Shown here piece by piece: positions 1-7,185 of a stretch of 15,964 nt of DNA. The DNA is taken from positions 1-15,964 of the forward strand of contig DXMG01000045.1 in NCBI GenBank assembly GCA_019414325.1. The letters are read 5' to 3'. How positions within the stretch are numbered: the stretch's first letter is position 1; every line of letters starts with the position of its first letter. Under the pieces are notes generated by a model. The model saw only the letters and a list, made by a program, of their open reading frames with translations. It was not told where the DNA came from and made no database searches. Origin of the DNA: Collinsella sp. (lineage in GTDB: Bacteria > Actinomycetota > Coriobacteriia > Coriobacteriales > Coriobacteriaceae). The translations under genes were made by a program, and so were the position numbers.

Positions 1-23
1 ACACGTTCCAGCGCATCACGCCA

Positions 24-56
24 GCGCCTCTCGGTGAAGCCGAGGGGCGCTTTTTT
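24..56 (+). terminator. Intrinsic terminator of an upstream gene
   Basis: An 11-bp stem (24-34 with 40-50, one G-T wobble) closes a 5-nt loop and is followed directly by six T. This is a textbook factor-independent terminator on the plus strand. The gene it ends lies before the window. Confidence 0.85.
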
Positions 57-115
57 CAACAGCATCCGTCAATCTTTTGGCAAGTTTTTGGTCAGTTGGG
101 CAGGGCTGTTGAAAA
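53..115. repeat. 11-bp perfect inverted repeat with 41-nt spacer
   Basis: TTTTCAACAGC at 53-63 is exactly complementary to GCTGTTGAAAA at 105-115. It overlaps the T tract of the preceding terminator and lies about 120 bp before the regulator gene. The spacer is T/G-rich and has no ORF. It could be an operator pair or the trace of a small element. I see no convincing promoter between here and 233. Confidence 0.5.
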
Positions 116-232
116 CTCGACCCGCCGCTTGCCGACGGCTACCGACCGCCCAGGGCGTCCTGCACCCCTGGGAAAGCCCCGCGTCCTAGGCTCCATACCG
201 TCGCCACCCAAAACGGAAAGGACGTGGGCGCC

Positions 233-1018
233 ATGACCGAAACCGCTGTTGAAACTTACGAGACCACGACGAGGGGCGCCGCCTCGATGGCAGCCTATCG
301 CGCCGTTCGCATCCTGCAACTATTAAGCGAAAACACCGGCGAGGACAAGGCCATGCTTTCCGATGAGTTGATCCGGCGCCTCGCCCATCCCGACGACCCC
401 GCCCGCATGCCCATCTCGGCGGCGCGGCGCAGCATCTACACCGCCATCTCCGCACTTCGCCATGCCGGATACGAAATTGAGTACAAGCGCGGCGTGGGCT
501 ATCGACTCTTGACCCGTCCGCTCACCGACGAAGAGATCATCCGGCTCCACGGCATGGTCATGCGCAACCGCTCCACGCCCATCGCCATTCGAAAGAGCAT
601 GGCGCAGCACCTGGTCGCCATGGCGAGTGCCGACGTTCGCGGCTACCTCGATGCACCCGAGCCTGCTCCAAGCGCAGGCGACAAATCCACCAAGGCCACA
701 CGCACGCCCGTCAAGCGCATCGATGCCTGCGAGCTCATCGAGCAGGCCATCGACCACGGAACCACGGTGAGTTTTGATATTTCGAGTGTCACGGCACGCG
801 GAGAGGTCGAAGTGGCACGGATGACACTCCGGCCCTTTGCCATCAAGCAACGAGACGGCATCTCGTATTTGCTGGGAACGGTCTATGACGCGCGAGGCGC
901 CGATGACACGTTGCGTACCGTAGAGATCGGCCGAATGAGAAACGTCACCACACGTCTCCTCGACGGCAAGAAGCTCTTCGCCGCCCTGGACGAGGACGAT
1001 GCCTCCTCCGCCGCATAA
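233..1018 (+). CDS. WYL-like helix-turn-helix transcriptional regulator
   Basis: A 261-residue predicted cytoplasmic DNA-binding regulator. The first ~100 residues are helical and read as a winged helix-turn-helix (ARRSIYTAISALRHAGYEIEYKRGVGYRL), the DeoR/YafY-like arrangement in which a recognition helix is followed by a beta wing ending GVGYRL. A linker rich in Pro, Ser and Lys follows. The C-terminal ~90 residues contain a strand pattern (VSFDIS, TLRPFAIKQRDGISYLLGTVYDA, VEIGRMRNVT) that resembles a WYL sensor domain, known in other families to bind ligands or nucleic acid. The literal Trp-Tyr-Leu is not present, so the domain call is inferred. I chose ATG 233 because GGAAAGGA at 215-222 is 10 nt upstream; the GTG at 224 lies one base from that site. 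It stands alone, about 160 bp before the ABC importer on the same strand, so it may regulate that operon, but nothing in the sequence proves it. Confidence 0.72.
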   Translation: MTETAVETYETTTRGAASMAAYRAVRILQLLSENTGEDKAMLSDELIRRLAHPDDPARMPISAARRSIYTAISALRHAGYEIEYKRGVGYRLLTRPLTDEEIIRLHGMVMRNRSTPIAIRKSMAQHLVAMASADVRGYLDAPEPAPSAGDKSTKATRTPVKRIDACELIEQAIDHGTTVSFDISSVTARGEVEVARMTLRPFAIKQRDGISYLLGTVYDARGADDTLRTVEIGRMRNVTTRLLDGKKLFAALDEDDASSAA

Positions 1019-1087
1019 GACCCTCCGCCGCCCATTCGACTACCCGTACCGCCCATCCGATTCTGTATTAAAAAACCCGCCAGGCTG

Positions 1088-1115
1088 TTGTAAAAATGGA
1101 CATCAGCGCTACTAT
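1088..1115 (+). promoter_or_regulatory. Candidate promoter of the ABC importer operon
   Basis: TTGTAA (1088-1093), 16-nt spacer, TACTAT (1110-1115). Each hexamer matches the sigma-70 consensus at four of six positions. It would start transcription near 1122, inside the dyad at 1121-1146, leaving a leader of about 55 nt. Confidence 0.4.
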
Positions 1116-1120
1116 AGTCC

Positions 1121-1146
1121 CACTTGCACTTTGTCCCAGTGCAGTG
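1121..1146 (+). promoter_or_regulatory. Imperfect palindrome in the ABC operon leader (operator or RNA hairpin)
   Basis: TGCACT at 1125-1130 pairs with AGTGCA at 1138-1143 across a 7-nt loop. The match extends outward to CACT/AGTG if one T is bulged. It lies just after the candidate -10 and about 30 nt before the lipoprotein start, a usual place for a repressor operator. There is no T-box motif and no U tract. Confidence 0.45.
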
Positions 1147-1178
1147 TTTCCAGCCATTTTTATACTGGGGGTAATGAT

Positions 1179-2159
1179 ATGAAGGACATCACCATCAGCC
1201 GCAGGAGCCTTCTGGTCTCCGCTGGCCTGCTCGCGCTCGCCCCGCTCGCCGGATGCGGCGGCAACTCTGGTTCCGGCTCTGCTGCCGCCGGTTCCGACTA
1301 CACCATCGGCGTTCTGCAGCTCACCGAGCACTCCGCACTCGACGCCGCCAACGATGGCTTTGTCAAGGCCATCAAGGAGAGCGGCCTTAAGGTCAAGATC
1401 GACCAGAAGAACGCCCAGAACGACCAGTCCACGTGTAAGTCCATTGCCGACAAGTTTGTGGGCGACAACGTCAGCCTGATTTATGCCATCGCCACGCCCG
1501 CCGCGCAGGCTGCCGCCGGCGCCACGGCCGATATCCCCATCGTGGGCTGTGCCATCACCGACTACGCCGCCTCCGGCCTGGTCCAGGACAACGACAAGCC
1601 CGGCACCAACGTCACGGGCGCTTCCGACCTCACCCCGGTCGCCGAGCAGCTCGAGATGATGCAGAAGGTCCTGCCCGACGTTAAAAAGGTCGGCCTGCTC
1701 TACTGCACCGCCGAGTCCAACTCCGACGTCCAGATCAAGGCCGCCAAGAAGGAGCTCGACAAGCTGGGGCTCGAGTACACTGACTTCACCGTCTCGAGCT
1801 CCAACGAGATTCAGTCCGTCGTCGAGTCTGCCGTGGGCAAGGTCGACGCGCTGTACTCCCCCACCGACAACACCATCGCCGCGGGCGCTTCGCAGGTCGG
1901 CCAGATCTGCAAGGAGAATAAGCTCCCCTTCGTGACCGGCGAGGAGGGTATGTGCATGGCCGGCGGCCTGTTCACCCTCTCCATCAACTATAAGGACCTG
2001 GGCTACGCCGCGGGCGAGATGGCCGTTAAGATCCTGAAGGGCGAGGCCAAGCCCGAGGATATGCCGATCAAGCACCTCTCGAGCAAGGACCTGGTCGTCG
2101 TCAAGAACGACGAGATGGCCGAGGCCCTAGGCATCGACCTTTCCGCTCTGGACGAGTAG
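1179..2159 (+). CDS. ABC importer substrate-binding lipoprotein (ABC_sub_bind / TrpX-like family)
   Basis: A 326-residue extracytoplasmic binding protein. The N terminus has a signal sequence with lipobox LAGC; Cys26 would be lipid-modified and anchor the protein to the outer face of the membrane. ISRRSLL before the hydrophobic core fits a Tat-type twin-arginine motif, so export could be by Tat rather than Sec. A Gly/Ser linker follows, then a two-lobe fold beginning YTIGVLQLTEHSALDAANDGF. The body matches the PF04392 family, members of which bind tryptophan or other small molecules; the ligand here cannot be read from sequence. ATG 1179 is supported by GGGGG at 1167-1171 and by the position of the signal peptide; the in-frame codons upstream give a non-signal extension. 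It is first of three importer genes but is separated from the permease by 204 nt holding a strong hairpin, which would favour excess binding protein over transporter. Confidence 0.88.
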   Translation: MKDITISRRSLLVSAGLLALAPLAGCGGNSGSGSAAAGSDYTIGVLQLTEHSALDAANDGFVKAIKESGLKVKIDQKNAQNDQSTCKSIADKFVGDNVSLIYAIATPAAQAAAGATADIPIVGCAITDYAASGLVQDNDKPGTNVTGASDLTPVAEQLEMMQKVLPDVKKVGLLYCTAESNSDVQIKAAKKELDKLGLEYTDFTVSSSNEIQSVVESAVGKVDALYSPTDNTIAAGASQVGQICKENKLPFVTGEEGMCMAGGLFTLSINYKDLGYAAGEMAVKILKGEAKPEDMPIKHLSSKDLVVVKNDEMAEALGIDLSALDE

Positions 2160-2230
2160 CGCCATGCGCGGTAACGCGTCTAGGGCCCGCACGCGCGCCA
2201 CAGCCGCGTTATTCAATATCTGAGTCCTTG

Positions 2231-2259
2231 GGGCGAACGCTAAAGACCGGCGTTCGCCC
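2231..2259 (+). terminator. Intercistronic hairpin, probable partial terminator or mRNA stabiliser
   Basis: GGGCGAACGC (2231-2240) pairs perfectly with GCGTTCGCCC (2250-2259) over a 9-nt loop. The following TGCTTGTTT is only moderately T-rich. Placed between the lipoprotein and permease genes of one importer, it probably lowers read-through or protects the upstream message. A second, weaker dyad, CGGATG (2269-2274) with CATCCG (2283-2288), follows. Confidence 0.6.
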
Positions 2260-2363
2260 TGCTTGTTTCGGATGAGACAAAACATCCGTCCGCAGCTCTT
2301 TTATGCATTGGTACCGCTATTATGGAAAATCACGTGTCCACCCTATCCTAGGAGGTATGAAGC

Positions 2364-3287
2364 ATGCTCATTGCATTGCAGGGCGCCGTTTCGCAGGGCG
2401 TCCTCTGGGGCATTATGGTGCTTGGCGTGTTTATCACGTTCCGCCTGCTCGACATCCCCGATATGACCTGCGACGGCAGCTTTGCCCTCGGCGGCTGTGT
2501 CTGCGCCGTACTCATCGTCAACAATAACGTCGACCCCTTGCTCGCCGTGCTGGCCGGCATGTGCGCCGGCGCCATCGCGGGCGCCGTCACGGGCATCTTG
2601 ACCACCGTCTTTGAGATTCCCGCAATCCTCGCCGGAATCCTCACCCAGATCAGCCTGTGGTCCATCAACCTGCGCATCATGGGCAAGTCCAATACGCCCA
2701 TCCTTGCCAAGGGCACTATCTTCTCATCCGTCAGCAACATGACGGGCCTGCCGCAGTCCACTGTTGCCATTATCCTAGGCATTGTGCTGGCCGTGGCCAT
2801 CGTCGCCATCCTGTACTGGTTCTTTGGCACCGAGATCGGCTCGGCGCTGCGTGCCACCGGCAACAACGAGTACATGATCCGCGCCCTGGGCGTTAACACC
2901 AACACCACCAAAATGATCGCCCTCGTGCTCTCCAACGCCCTCATTGGCCTTTCGGGTGCGCTCATCTGCCAGAGCCAGAAGTATGCCGACATTGGCATGG
3001 GCACCGGCGCCATCGTTATCGGTCTTGCCGCCATTGTTATCGGCGAGGTGCTCGGTCGCCTGCTGCCCGGCGGTCTGACGCAGTTTAGCGTCCGTCTTGC
3101 CTCTGCCGTCTTTGGCTCCGTGGTCTACTTCCTCATCCGCGCCATCGTGCTGCAGCTGGGCATGGACGCCAACGACATGAAGCTGCTCTCCGCCGTGATC
3201 GTTGCCGTGGCCCTGTGCGTGCCCGTGGTTTGGGAGCGCTACAAGCTCCGCAGCTCCTACACGAAGGGAGATGAGGCAGATGCTTAA
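2364..3287 (+). CDS. ABC importer permease (BPD_transp_2 family)
   Basis: A 307-residue polytopic membrane protein forming the translocation pore of the importer. Hydrophobic stretches lie near residues 12-31, 40-52, 58-84, 86-106, 132-154, 184-204, 214-232, 243-264 and 273-291. The cytoplasmic loop at about 155-183 (GTEIGSALRATGNNEYMIRALGVNT) is the EAA-like coupling loop of the branched-chain amino acid/sugar permease superfamily, where it contacts the ATPase. ATG 2364 has an excellent Shine-Dalgarno, AGGAGG at 2350-2355, 8 nt upstream. Its last 8 bases overlap the ATPase start, indicating translational coupling. Only one permease gene is present, so the pore is presumably a homodimer. Substrate unknown; TrpY-like by context. 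Confidence 0.88.
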   Translation: MLIALQGAVSQGVLWGIMVLGVFITFRLLDIPDMTCDGSFALGGCVCAVLIVNNNVDPLLAVLAGMCAGAIAGAVTGILTTVFEIPAILAGILTQISLWSINLRIMGKSNTPILAKGTIFSSVSNMTGLPQSTVAIILGIVLAVAIVAILYWFFGTEIGSALRATGNNEYMIRALGVNTNTTKMIALVLSNALIGLSGALICQSQKYADIGMGTGAIVIGLAAIVIGEVLGRLLPGGLTQFSVRLASAVFGSVVYFLIRAIVLQLGMDANDMKLLSAVIVAVALCVPVVWERYKLRSSYTKGDEADA

Positions 3288-4074
3288 GCTCTCGCACGTC
3301 AAGAAGACCTTTAACAAGGGCACCGTCACTGAGAAGCGCGCACTCACCGGCGTCGACCTTACCCTGAACGATGGCGACTTTGTAACCGTGATTGGCGGCA
3401 ACGGCGCCGGCAAGTCCACGCTGCTCAACATGATCGCCGGCGTGTATCCGCTCGATTCGGGCGTTATCGAGCTCGATGGCACCGATATCTCGCGTCTGAG
3501 CGAGTCACAGCGCGCCAAGTACCTGGGCCGTGTGTTCCAGGATCCCATGCGCGGCACCGCAGCCGACATGCAAATTGCCGAAAACCTGGCCCTCGCCAAG
3601 CGCCGCGGCCAGCGTCGCGGTCTTTCGTGGGGCGTCACCAAGGCCGAGAAGGACGAGTACGTTGAGCTGCTCAAGCGCCTGGACCTCGGTCTGGACACGC
3701 GCCTCAACGCCAAGGTCGGCCTGCTCTCGGGCGGCCAGCGCCAGGCACTCACCCTGCTGATGGCCACGCTCACCAAGCCGCGCCTGCTGCTGCTCGACGA
3801 GCACACGGCGGCCCTCGACCCCAAGACGGCCTCTAAGGTGCTCAACCTGACCGAGGAGATTGTCGACGAAAACCATCTGACCACGCTCATGGTTACGCAC
3901 AACATGAATGACGCTATCCGTCTGGGCAACCGTCTGATCATGATGCACGAGGGCCATGTGATCTACGACGTGGCCGGCGACGAGAAGAAGTCGCTCACCG
4001 TTGCCGACCTGTTGCAGAAGTTCGAGGAGGTCTCGGGCGGCGAGCTCGCCAACGACCGCATGCTGTTGAGCTAA
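3280..4074 (+). CDS. ABC importer ATP-binding protein (COG1101-like)
   Basis: A 264-residue cytoplasmic ATPase that powers the importer. All key motifs are present: Walker A GGNGAGKST (39-47), Q-loop Gln87, signature LSGGQ (149-153), Walker B LLLLD with catalytic Glu174 (169-174), D-loop ALDP and switch His207. The Walker B tail reads DEHTAALDP where most ABC proteins have DEPTA; I recall this His as typical of the ATPases that accompany PF04392 binding proteins, which supports assignment to this importer. ATG 3280 overlaps the permease stop by 8 bp, with AAGGGAG at 3264-3270 inside the permease gene, so the two should be translated in a coupled way. A longer in-frame reading back to 3202 would add residues ahead of the normal ABC start and is rejected. 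A terminator begins at the stop codon. Confidence 0.92.
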   Translation: MLKLSHVKKTFNKGTVTEKRALTGVDLTLNDGDFVTVIGGNGAGKSTLLNMIAGVYPLDSGVIELDGTDISRLSESQRAKYLGRVFQDPMRGTAADMQIAENLALAKRRGQRRGLSWGVTKAEKDEYVELLKRLDLGLDTRLNAKVGLLSGGQRQALTLLMATLTKPRLLLLDEHTAALDPKTASKVLNLTEEIVDENHLTTLMVTHNMNDAIRLGNRLIMMHEGHVIYDVAGDEKKSLTVADLLQKFEEVSGGELANDRMLLS

Positions 4075-4111
4075 AACCTGCCAAAAAGGGATGTTAATTT
4101 TGGCAGGTTTT
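4073..4111 (+). terminator. Intrinsic terminator of the ABC importer operon
   Basis: A perfect 14-bp stem, AAAACCTGCCAAAA (4073-4086) with TTTTGGCAGGTTTT (4098-4111), loop of 11 nt. It overlaps the TAA stop of the ATPase gene. The A/T-flanked symmetric stem could stop transcription from either side. Confidence 0.85.
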
Positions 4112-4126
4112 ATCTGCACAAACGTC

Positions 4127-4166
4127 AAAACCGCCGCAAAGGAACAGATACCTTTGCGGCGGTTTT
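4127..4166 (+). repeat. Dispersed hairpin repeat, copy A (also terminator-like)
   Basis: A perfect 16-bp stem, AAAACCGCCGCAAAGG (4127-4142) with CCTTTGCGGCGGTTTT (4151-4166), loop AACAGATA. Its stem differs from copies B-E at several places, but both arms changed together, and the loop is a variant of GGACAGGCA. The right arm ends TTTT, so it would also act as a second terminator after the importer operon. It is followed by TTTCGCAT, a tail shared with copy B. Confidence 0.8.
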
Positions 4167-4229
4167 CGCATATTATGTCGATAATCCAGCGTCAGCAGGG
4201 ACCACTGGTTAAGAACTAAGGAAACTGCC

Positions 4230-4421
4230 ATGAGAAGACTCCTTCCCCGTCTTGCCTTGACCGCTGCACTCCTTGCCGGCGTGCTCGCCGGCGCCCCAGC
4301 CTACGCCACCGCGGCCACTCCATCTCAAGTTATCGGCGCGTCCGATGTGATCGGACGGGCTTCTTGGTGGGTATCATGGTTGGATGATCATGAGGAGGTT
4401 TCCCTACATGGAATTGTTTGA
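4230..4421 (+). CDS. Putative short secreted/leader peptide ahead of the MscS gene
   Basis: A 63-residue ORF, not recognised as a known family. Residues 1-28 look like a good Sec signal peptide: two Arg near the start, a Leu/Ala core and a possible cleavage site after AYA. The remaining ~35 residues (ATPSQVIGASDVIGRASWWVSWLDDHEEV...) have no recognisable domain. AAGGAAA at 4218-4224 supports ATG 4230. The ORF overlaps the channel start at 4408 by 14 bp in another frame, so it may be a small protein co-translated with the channel, a leader peptide, or the N-terminal remnant of a broken exported protein. The signal-like N terminus argues for real coding, but its length is short and its tail is ordinary. 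Confidence 0.4.
   Translation: MRRLLPRLALTAALLAGVLAGAPAYATAATPSQVIGASDVIGRASWWVSWLDDHEEVSLHGIV
4339..4357 (+). promoter_or_regulatory. Hairpin inside the short ORF, upstream of the MscS start
   Basis: CGTCCGA (4339-4345) pairs with TCGGACG (4351-4357) over a 5-nt loop, followed by GGCTTCTT. It lies 50 nt before the channel start and inside the short ORF, so ribosomes on that ORF would melt it. It may be an attenuator-like element or simple coding sequence. Confidence 0.4.
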
Positions 4422-5175
4422 GCCAATTCTTCATTTCTTTGCACAACGATGGGTCCACAACATCATCTGGGCCGGTATCTTGGCCATCGGCACCGCCGTT
4501 GCCGCCAAAATCGCGTCCAAGACCCTGCACCACCTGCTTAACCGCGATGATAACCCGCTCCCAGCATCGAGCATCTTCATCAACATCACACGCGCCGTCA
4601 TCTGGATGATCGGCGGCAGCTTTATCCTCGACAACTGTTTTGGCATTAATGCAAACGCCCTCGTCGCCGCTCTTGGCGTCGGCGGCATCGCCATCTCGCT
4701 CGGCTTTCAGGACACGCTGTCGAACCTTATCGGCGGTATGCAGGTGACCTTCATGGGCATCATCAAGCCCGGCGACAATATCGAGGTCGGCGGCGTGTCG
4801 GGCGTGGTCCAAGACATCACCTGGCGCCACACGACCATCGAGGATGCCTGCGGGCAGACCATCATTGTGCCCAACTCCAACATCTCCAAGAACACGCTCG
4901 TGCATCTGATGCCCTTTGGGCGCGTGGCCGTGCCCGTTGCCGTAAAGGACACGTCTAAGTGGGCCTCGCTGGACGCGCTGGCAGATGAGCTTACCGACGC
5001 CACCAAGGCCGCGGTGCTTCCCATCTCTGGCTTTGACAAGGAGCCGTACGTGCTCTTTAGCGAGATCGGCGACTTTGGCGTCAAGGGCAAAATCATCTTT
5101 ATCGTCAGCGACGATAGCACCACCTTCACGGCAACCGACGCCTGCATTCGTGCCATCGCCCCCATCATCGCCTAA
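4408..5175 (+). CDS. Small-conductance mechanosensitive channel, MscS family
   Basis: A 255-residue inner-membrane channel expected to open under membrane tension and release solutes on osmotic downshift. Hydrophobic segments lie near residues 16-36 and 58-78. The pore helix region (82-113) carries the family pattern ALGVGGIAISLGFQDTLSNLIGG, rich in Ala and Gly. The beta domain follows (GDNIEVGGVSGVVQDITWRHTTI... IIVPNSNI at 153-159), then a C-terminal alpha/beta region ending near residue 255. This is a compact three-TM member close to E. coli MscS in length. I prefer ATG 4408, 9 nt after GAGGAGG at 4392-4398; an in-frame ATG at 4390 overlaps that ribosome site. It overlaps the short ORF before it by 14 bp. 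Hairpin repeat B begins at its stop codon. Confidence 0.9.
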   Translation: MELFEPILHFFAQRWVHNIIWAGILAIGTAVAAKIASKTLHHLLNRDDNPLPASSIFINITRAVIWMIGGSFILDNCFGINANALVAALGVGGIAISLGFQDTLSNLIGGMQVTFMGIIKPGDNIEVGGVSGVVQDITWRHTTIEDACGQTIIVPNSNISKNTLVHLMPFGRVAVPVAVKDTSKWASLDALADELTDATKAAVLPISGFDKEPYVLFSEIGDFGVKGKIIFIVSDDSTTFTATDACIRAIAPIIA

Positions 5176-5212
5176 ACTACCACAAAGGGGACAGGCACCT
5201 TTGTGGTAGTTT
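5174..5212 (+). repeat. Dispersed hairpin repeat, copy B, overlapping the MscS stop codon
   Basis: A perfect 15-bp stem, AAACTACCACAAAGG (5174-5188) with CCTTTGTGGTAGTTT (5198-5212), loop GGACAGGCA. The TAA stop of the channel gene shares its first bases. The TA/TA difference from copies C-E (ACTACC against ACCACC) is matched in the opposite arm. It is followed by CGCAT as in copy A. It probably serves as the channel gene terminator. Confidence 0.85.
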
Positions 5213-5268
5213 CGCATCGTGGTACCATGGTTCATATCGTTGTTTAAACGACTAAGGGAGTAGACACC

Positions 5269-7185
5269 ATGGAAGAGGCCTATCGTCAAGCACGCAAGCG
5301 CGGCGAGCAGGGACGCCGTCGCGCCATCAGCCAAAGCGAGCACCCGTACCTTACGGACCTCGATAGCTTGGTTGCCCAGCTCCCCTTAGGTCAGCGAGAG
5401 AGCGTCGGCCTGCGGGATATTCCGCTCGAAATGGTCGTCGGCACGGTTACCAAGGGCCGTCAGTCTGCCTTTTCGTGCAACTTTATGCCCCTGTTGCCAT
5501 TTAGCACCGAGTTCGCCCGCAAGTGGTCCAACCTCTACGACATCCAGGTGACCGAGGGCTATCGCGACCCCATCATCGTCACCGAGTTCATGCATCGGTT
5601 CTACGTCCAAGAGGGCAACAAGCGCGTCAGCGTCCTCAAATTCCTGGACGCCCCGACGGTTTCGGCCAAGATTACCCGTCTCTACCCCGGCACATGGGAT
5701 TCCGTCGAAAGCCGCCTATACGGTGAGTTCTGCGCGTTTTGGCGCGTCTGCCCCCTATACGAGATCGAGTTCTCGCGTGAGGGAAGCTACGAGACACTCG
5801 CCAAGATGCTCGGTCAGAACCTTATCGAAAAATGGCCGCAGAAAAAGGTCGACTACCTGCGCCACACCTTCTTGCTCTTTAAGCGCGCCTACCTTCGCGC
5901 GGGCGGCGACCACCTGGACATTACGCCCGCCGACGCCATGCTCGTCTACCTCAATGTGTACAACCAGGACCGCCTGCTGGATACGCCGACGGATATCGTC
6001 GTAAACCGCCTGTGCAAAATTTGGCGCGAGCTGGTCATTGCCGGCAAAAATGACGAGGACAAGGTCGATCTTGTCGAAGCGCCGAGTGTCGATGAGGAAG
6101 AGTCGCCCGCCAAGTCCACCTCCGGTGTGCTCAACTTCTTTATGGGCAAGACCGTCTATTCGGCGGCCAATCCCCTGCGCATCGCCTTTATCCATGAATT
6201 CCCTTGTGCAACGTCGAGCTGGGACAGCCTACACGACCAAGGGCGTCAGTATCTCGACGAGCACTTTGGCGGTATCGTGCGCACCGAGGCGTTCGAGGAC
6301 TGCCACGATCCGGACGTGTTCTACGCCGCCGTGGAAACGGCTGTCAAACATGGAGACAACGTCATCTTCTCGACCTCGCACCGCCTGATGGAATACACGC
6401 TCAGGGCAGCCGTTGAGTATCCCCAGGTTCGGTTCCTTAACTGTTCTATCGGCCTTCCCCACCAAAGCGTCCGTTCGTACTTTGGCAAGATGTACGAGGC
6501 CAAATTTCTCTTGGGCGCCCTTGCCGCCAGCATGGCGGACAACCACCGCATCGGTTACCACGCGTCGGTCTTCGCCTCGGGCGCGCTCAGCGAGATCAAC
6601 GCCTTTGCGATTGGCGCCTCGCTGCTCGACCCCCGCGCGCAAATTATCCTGACCTGGGGCGATGTGCCCGCCGGAGGCCTTGCCGAGGCCATGTGCCGCG
6701 AGGGCGTGAGCGTCATGACCGGCGCTGACATGTCAAAGTCGCTCGAAGACCCTACGGCCTACGGACTTCACCGCCTGGTCGATGGCAAGGTCGCCGGCAT
6801 CGCCATGCCGGTATGGAACTGGGGCCGATACTACGAGCTTATCGTGCGAAGTCTGCTGCACGGCACCTGGGATGAGACCAGTGACGACAGCCAGGTTCGC
6901 GCCGTCAACTACTGGTATGGCATGAGCTCGGGCGTTATCGACATCCGTTATGCTCCGGGCCTGCCCTACCAGACGCGCAAACTTGTTCAGCTCCTCCGCA
7001 ATGGCATCGTCGAGGGCTCCATCAATCCATTTGGCGGCGAGCTCCATAGCCAAGACGGCGTGGTTCAGATTGAGGGCTTCCCTCCCCTGCCGAGTACGCA
7101 GATTGTCGAGATGAACTGGCTGGCTGACAACGTTATAGGCTCGATTCCGCAGCTCGATAACGAGCCGGAGGTCCGTGCCCTATGA
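5269..7185 (+). CDS. Cytoplasmic ParB-like/BMP-like fusion protein of unknown function
   Basis: 638 residues with no signal peptide, lipobox or membrane segment, so it should stay in the cytoplasm. Residues ~45-130 resemble a ParB/sulfiredoxin-type nuclease-like fold: RDPIIVTEFMHRFYVQEGNKRVSVLKFL (99-126) follows the ParB pattern of a preferred strand, then (D/E)G-x-(K/R)R-x-x-(A/V). Residues ~150-300 are a helical linker with an acidic stretch (268-280). Residues ~302-590 match the BMP/PnrA (PF02608) periplasmic nucleoside-binding fold: LRIAFIHEFP, GKMYEAKFLLGALAA (406-420), INAFAIGAS (443-451), WNWGRYYELIVRSLL (516-530). BMP proteins are normally exported lipoproteins, so this one more likely senses a ligand inside the cell. 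I recall similar ~640-residue proteins in Lachnospiraceae, automatically named ABC substrate-binding proteins. ATG 5269 follows AAGGGAG (5254-5260) by 8 nt. It ends in an ATGA overlap with the phosphoesterase gene, so the two probably act together. Confidence 0.7.
   Translation: MEEAYRQARKRGEQGRRRAISQSEHPYLTDLDSLVAQLPLGQRESVGLRDIPLEMVVGTVTKGRQSAFSCNFMPLLPFSTEFARKWSNLYDIQVTEGYRDPIIVTEFMHRFYVQEGNKRVSVLKFLDAPTVSAKITRLYPGTWDSVESRLYGEFCAFWRVCPLYEIEFSREGSYETLAKMLGQNLIEKWPQKKVDYLRHTFLLFKRAYLRAGGDHLDITPADAMLVYLNVYNQDRLLDTPTDIVVNRLCKIWRELVIAGKNDEDKVDLVEAPSVDEEESPAKSTSGVLNFFMGKTVYSAANPLRIAFIHEFPCATSSWDSLHDQGRQYLDEHFGGIVRTEAFEDCHDPDVFYAAVETAVKHGDNVIFSTSHRLMEYTLRAAVEYPQVRFLNCSIGLPHQSVRSYFGKMYEAKFLLGALAASMADNHRIGYHASVFASGALSEINAFAIGASLLDPRAQIILTWGDVPAGGLAEAMCREGVSVMTGADMSKSLEDPTAYGLHRLVDGKVAGIAMPVWNWGRYYELIVRSLLHGTWDETSDDSQVRAVNYWYGMSSGVIDIRYAPGLPYQTRKLVQLLRNGIVEGSINPFGGELHSQDGVVQIEGFPPLPSTQIVEMNWLADNVIGSIPQLDNEPEVRAL

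Noticed and set aside
224..232. GTG start for the first regulator
   Set aside because: It lies one base from the ribosome site; ATG at 233 has proper spacing.
1040..1178. T-box or tryptophan riboswitch before the TrpX-like importer
   Set aside because: Leader is too short and has no T-box sequence, specifier loop or terminator.
999..1178. Extending the lipoprotein N terminus back to 999
   Set aside because: This would overlap the regulator end, cross the candidate promoter and bury the signal peptide; ATG 1179 has a good ribosome site.
1068..2075. Long minus-strand frame over the lipoprotein gene
   Set aside because: Repetitive Gly/Val/Leu/Asp composition typical of antisense frames; the lipoprotein has signal peptide, lipobox and family fold.
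2775..3941. Minus-strand frame spanning permease and ATPase
   Set aside because: The plus strand has full ABC motifs and coupled starts.
5269..7185. Annotation as an ordinary ABC transporter substrate-binding protein
   Set aside because: No signal peptide or lipobox, no transporter genes beside it, and a 300-residue N-terminal region foreign to exported BMP proteins.
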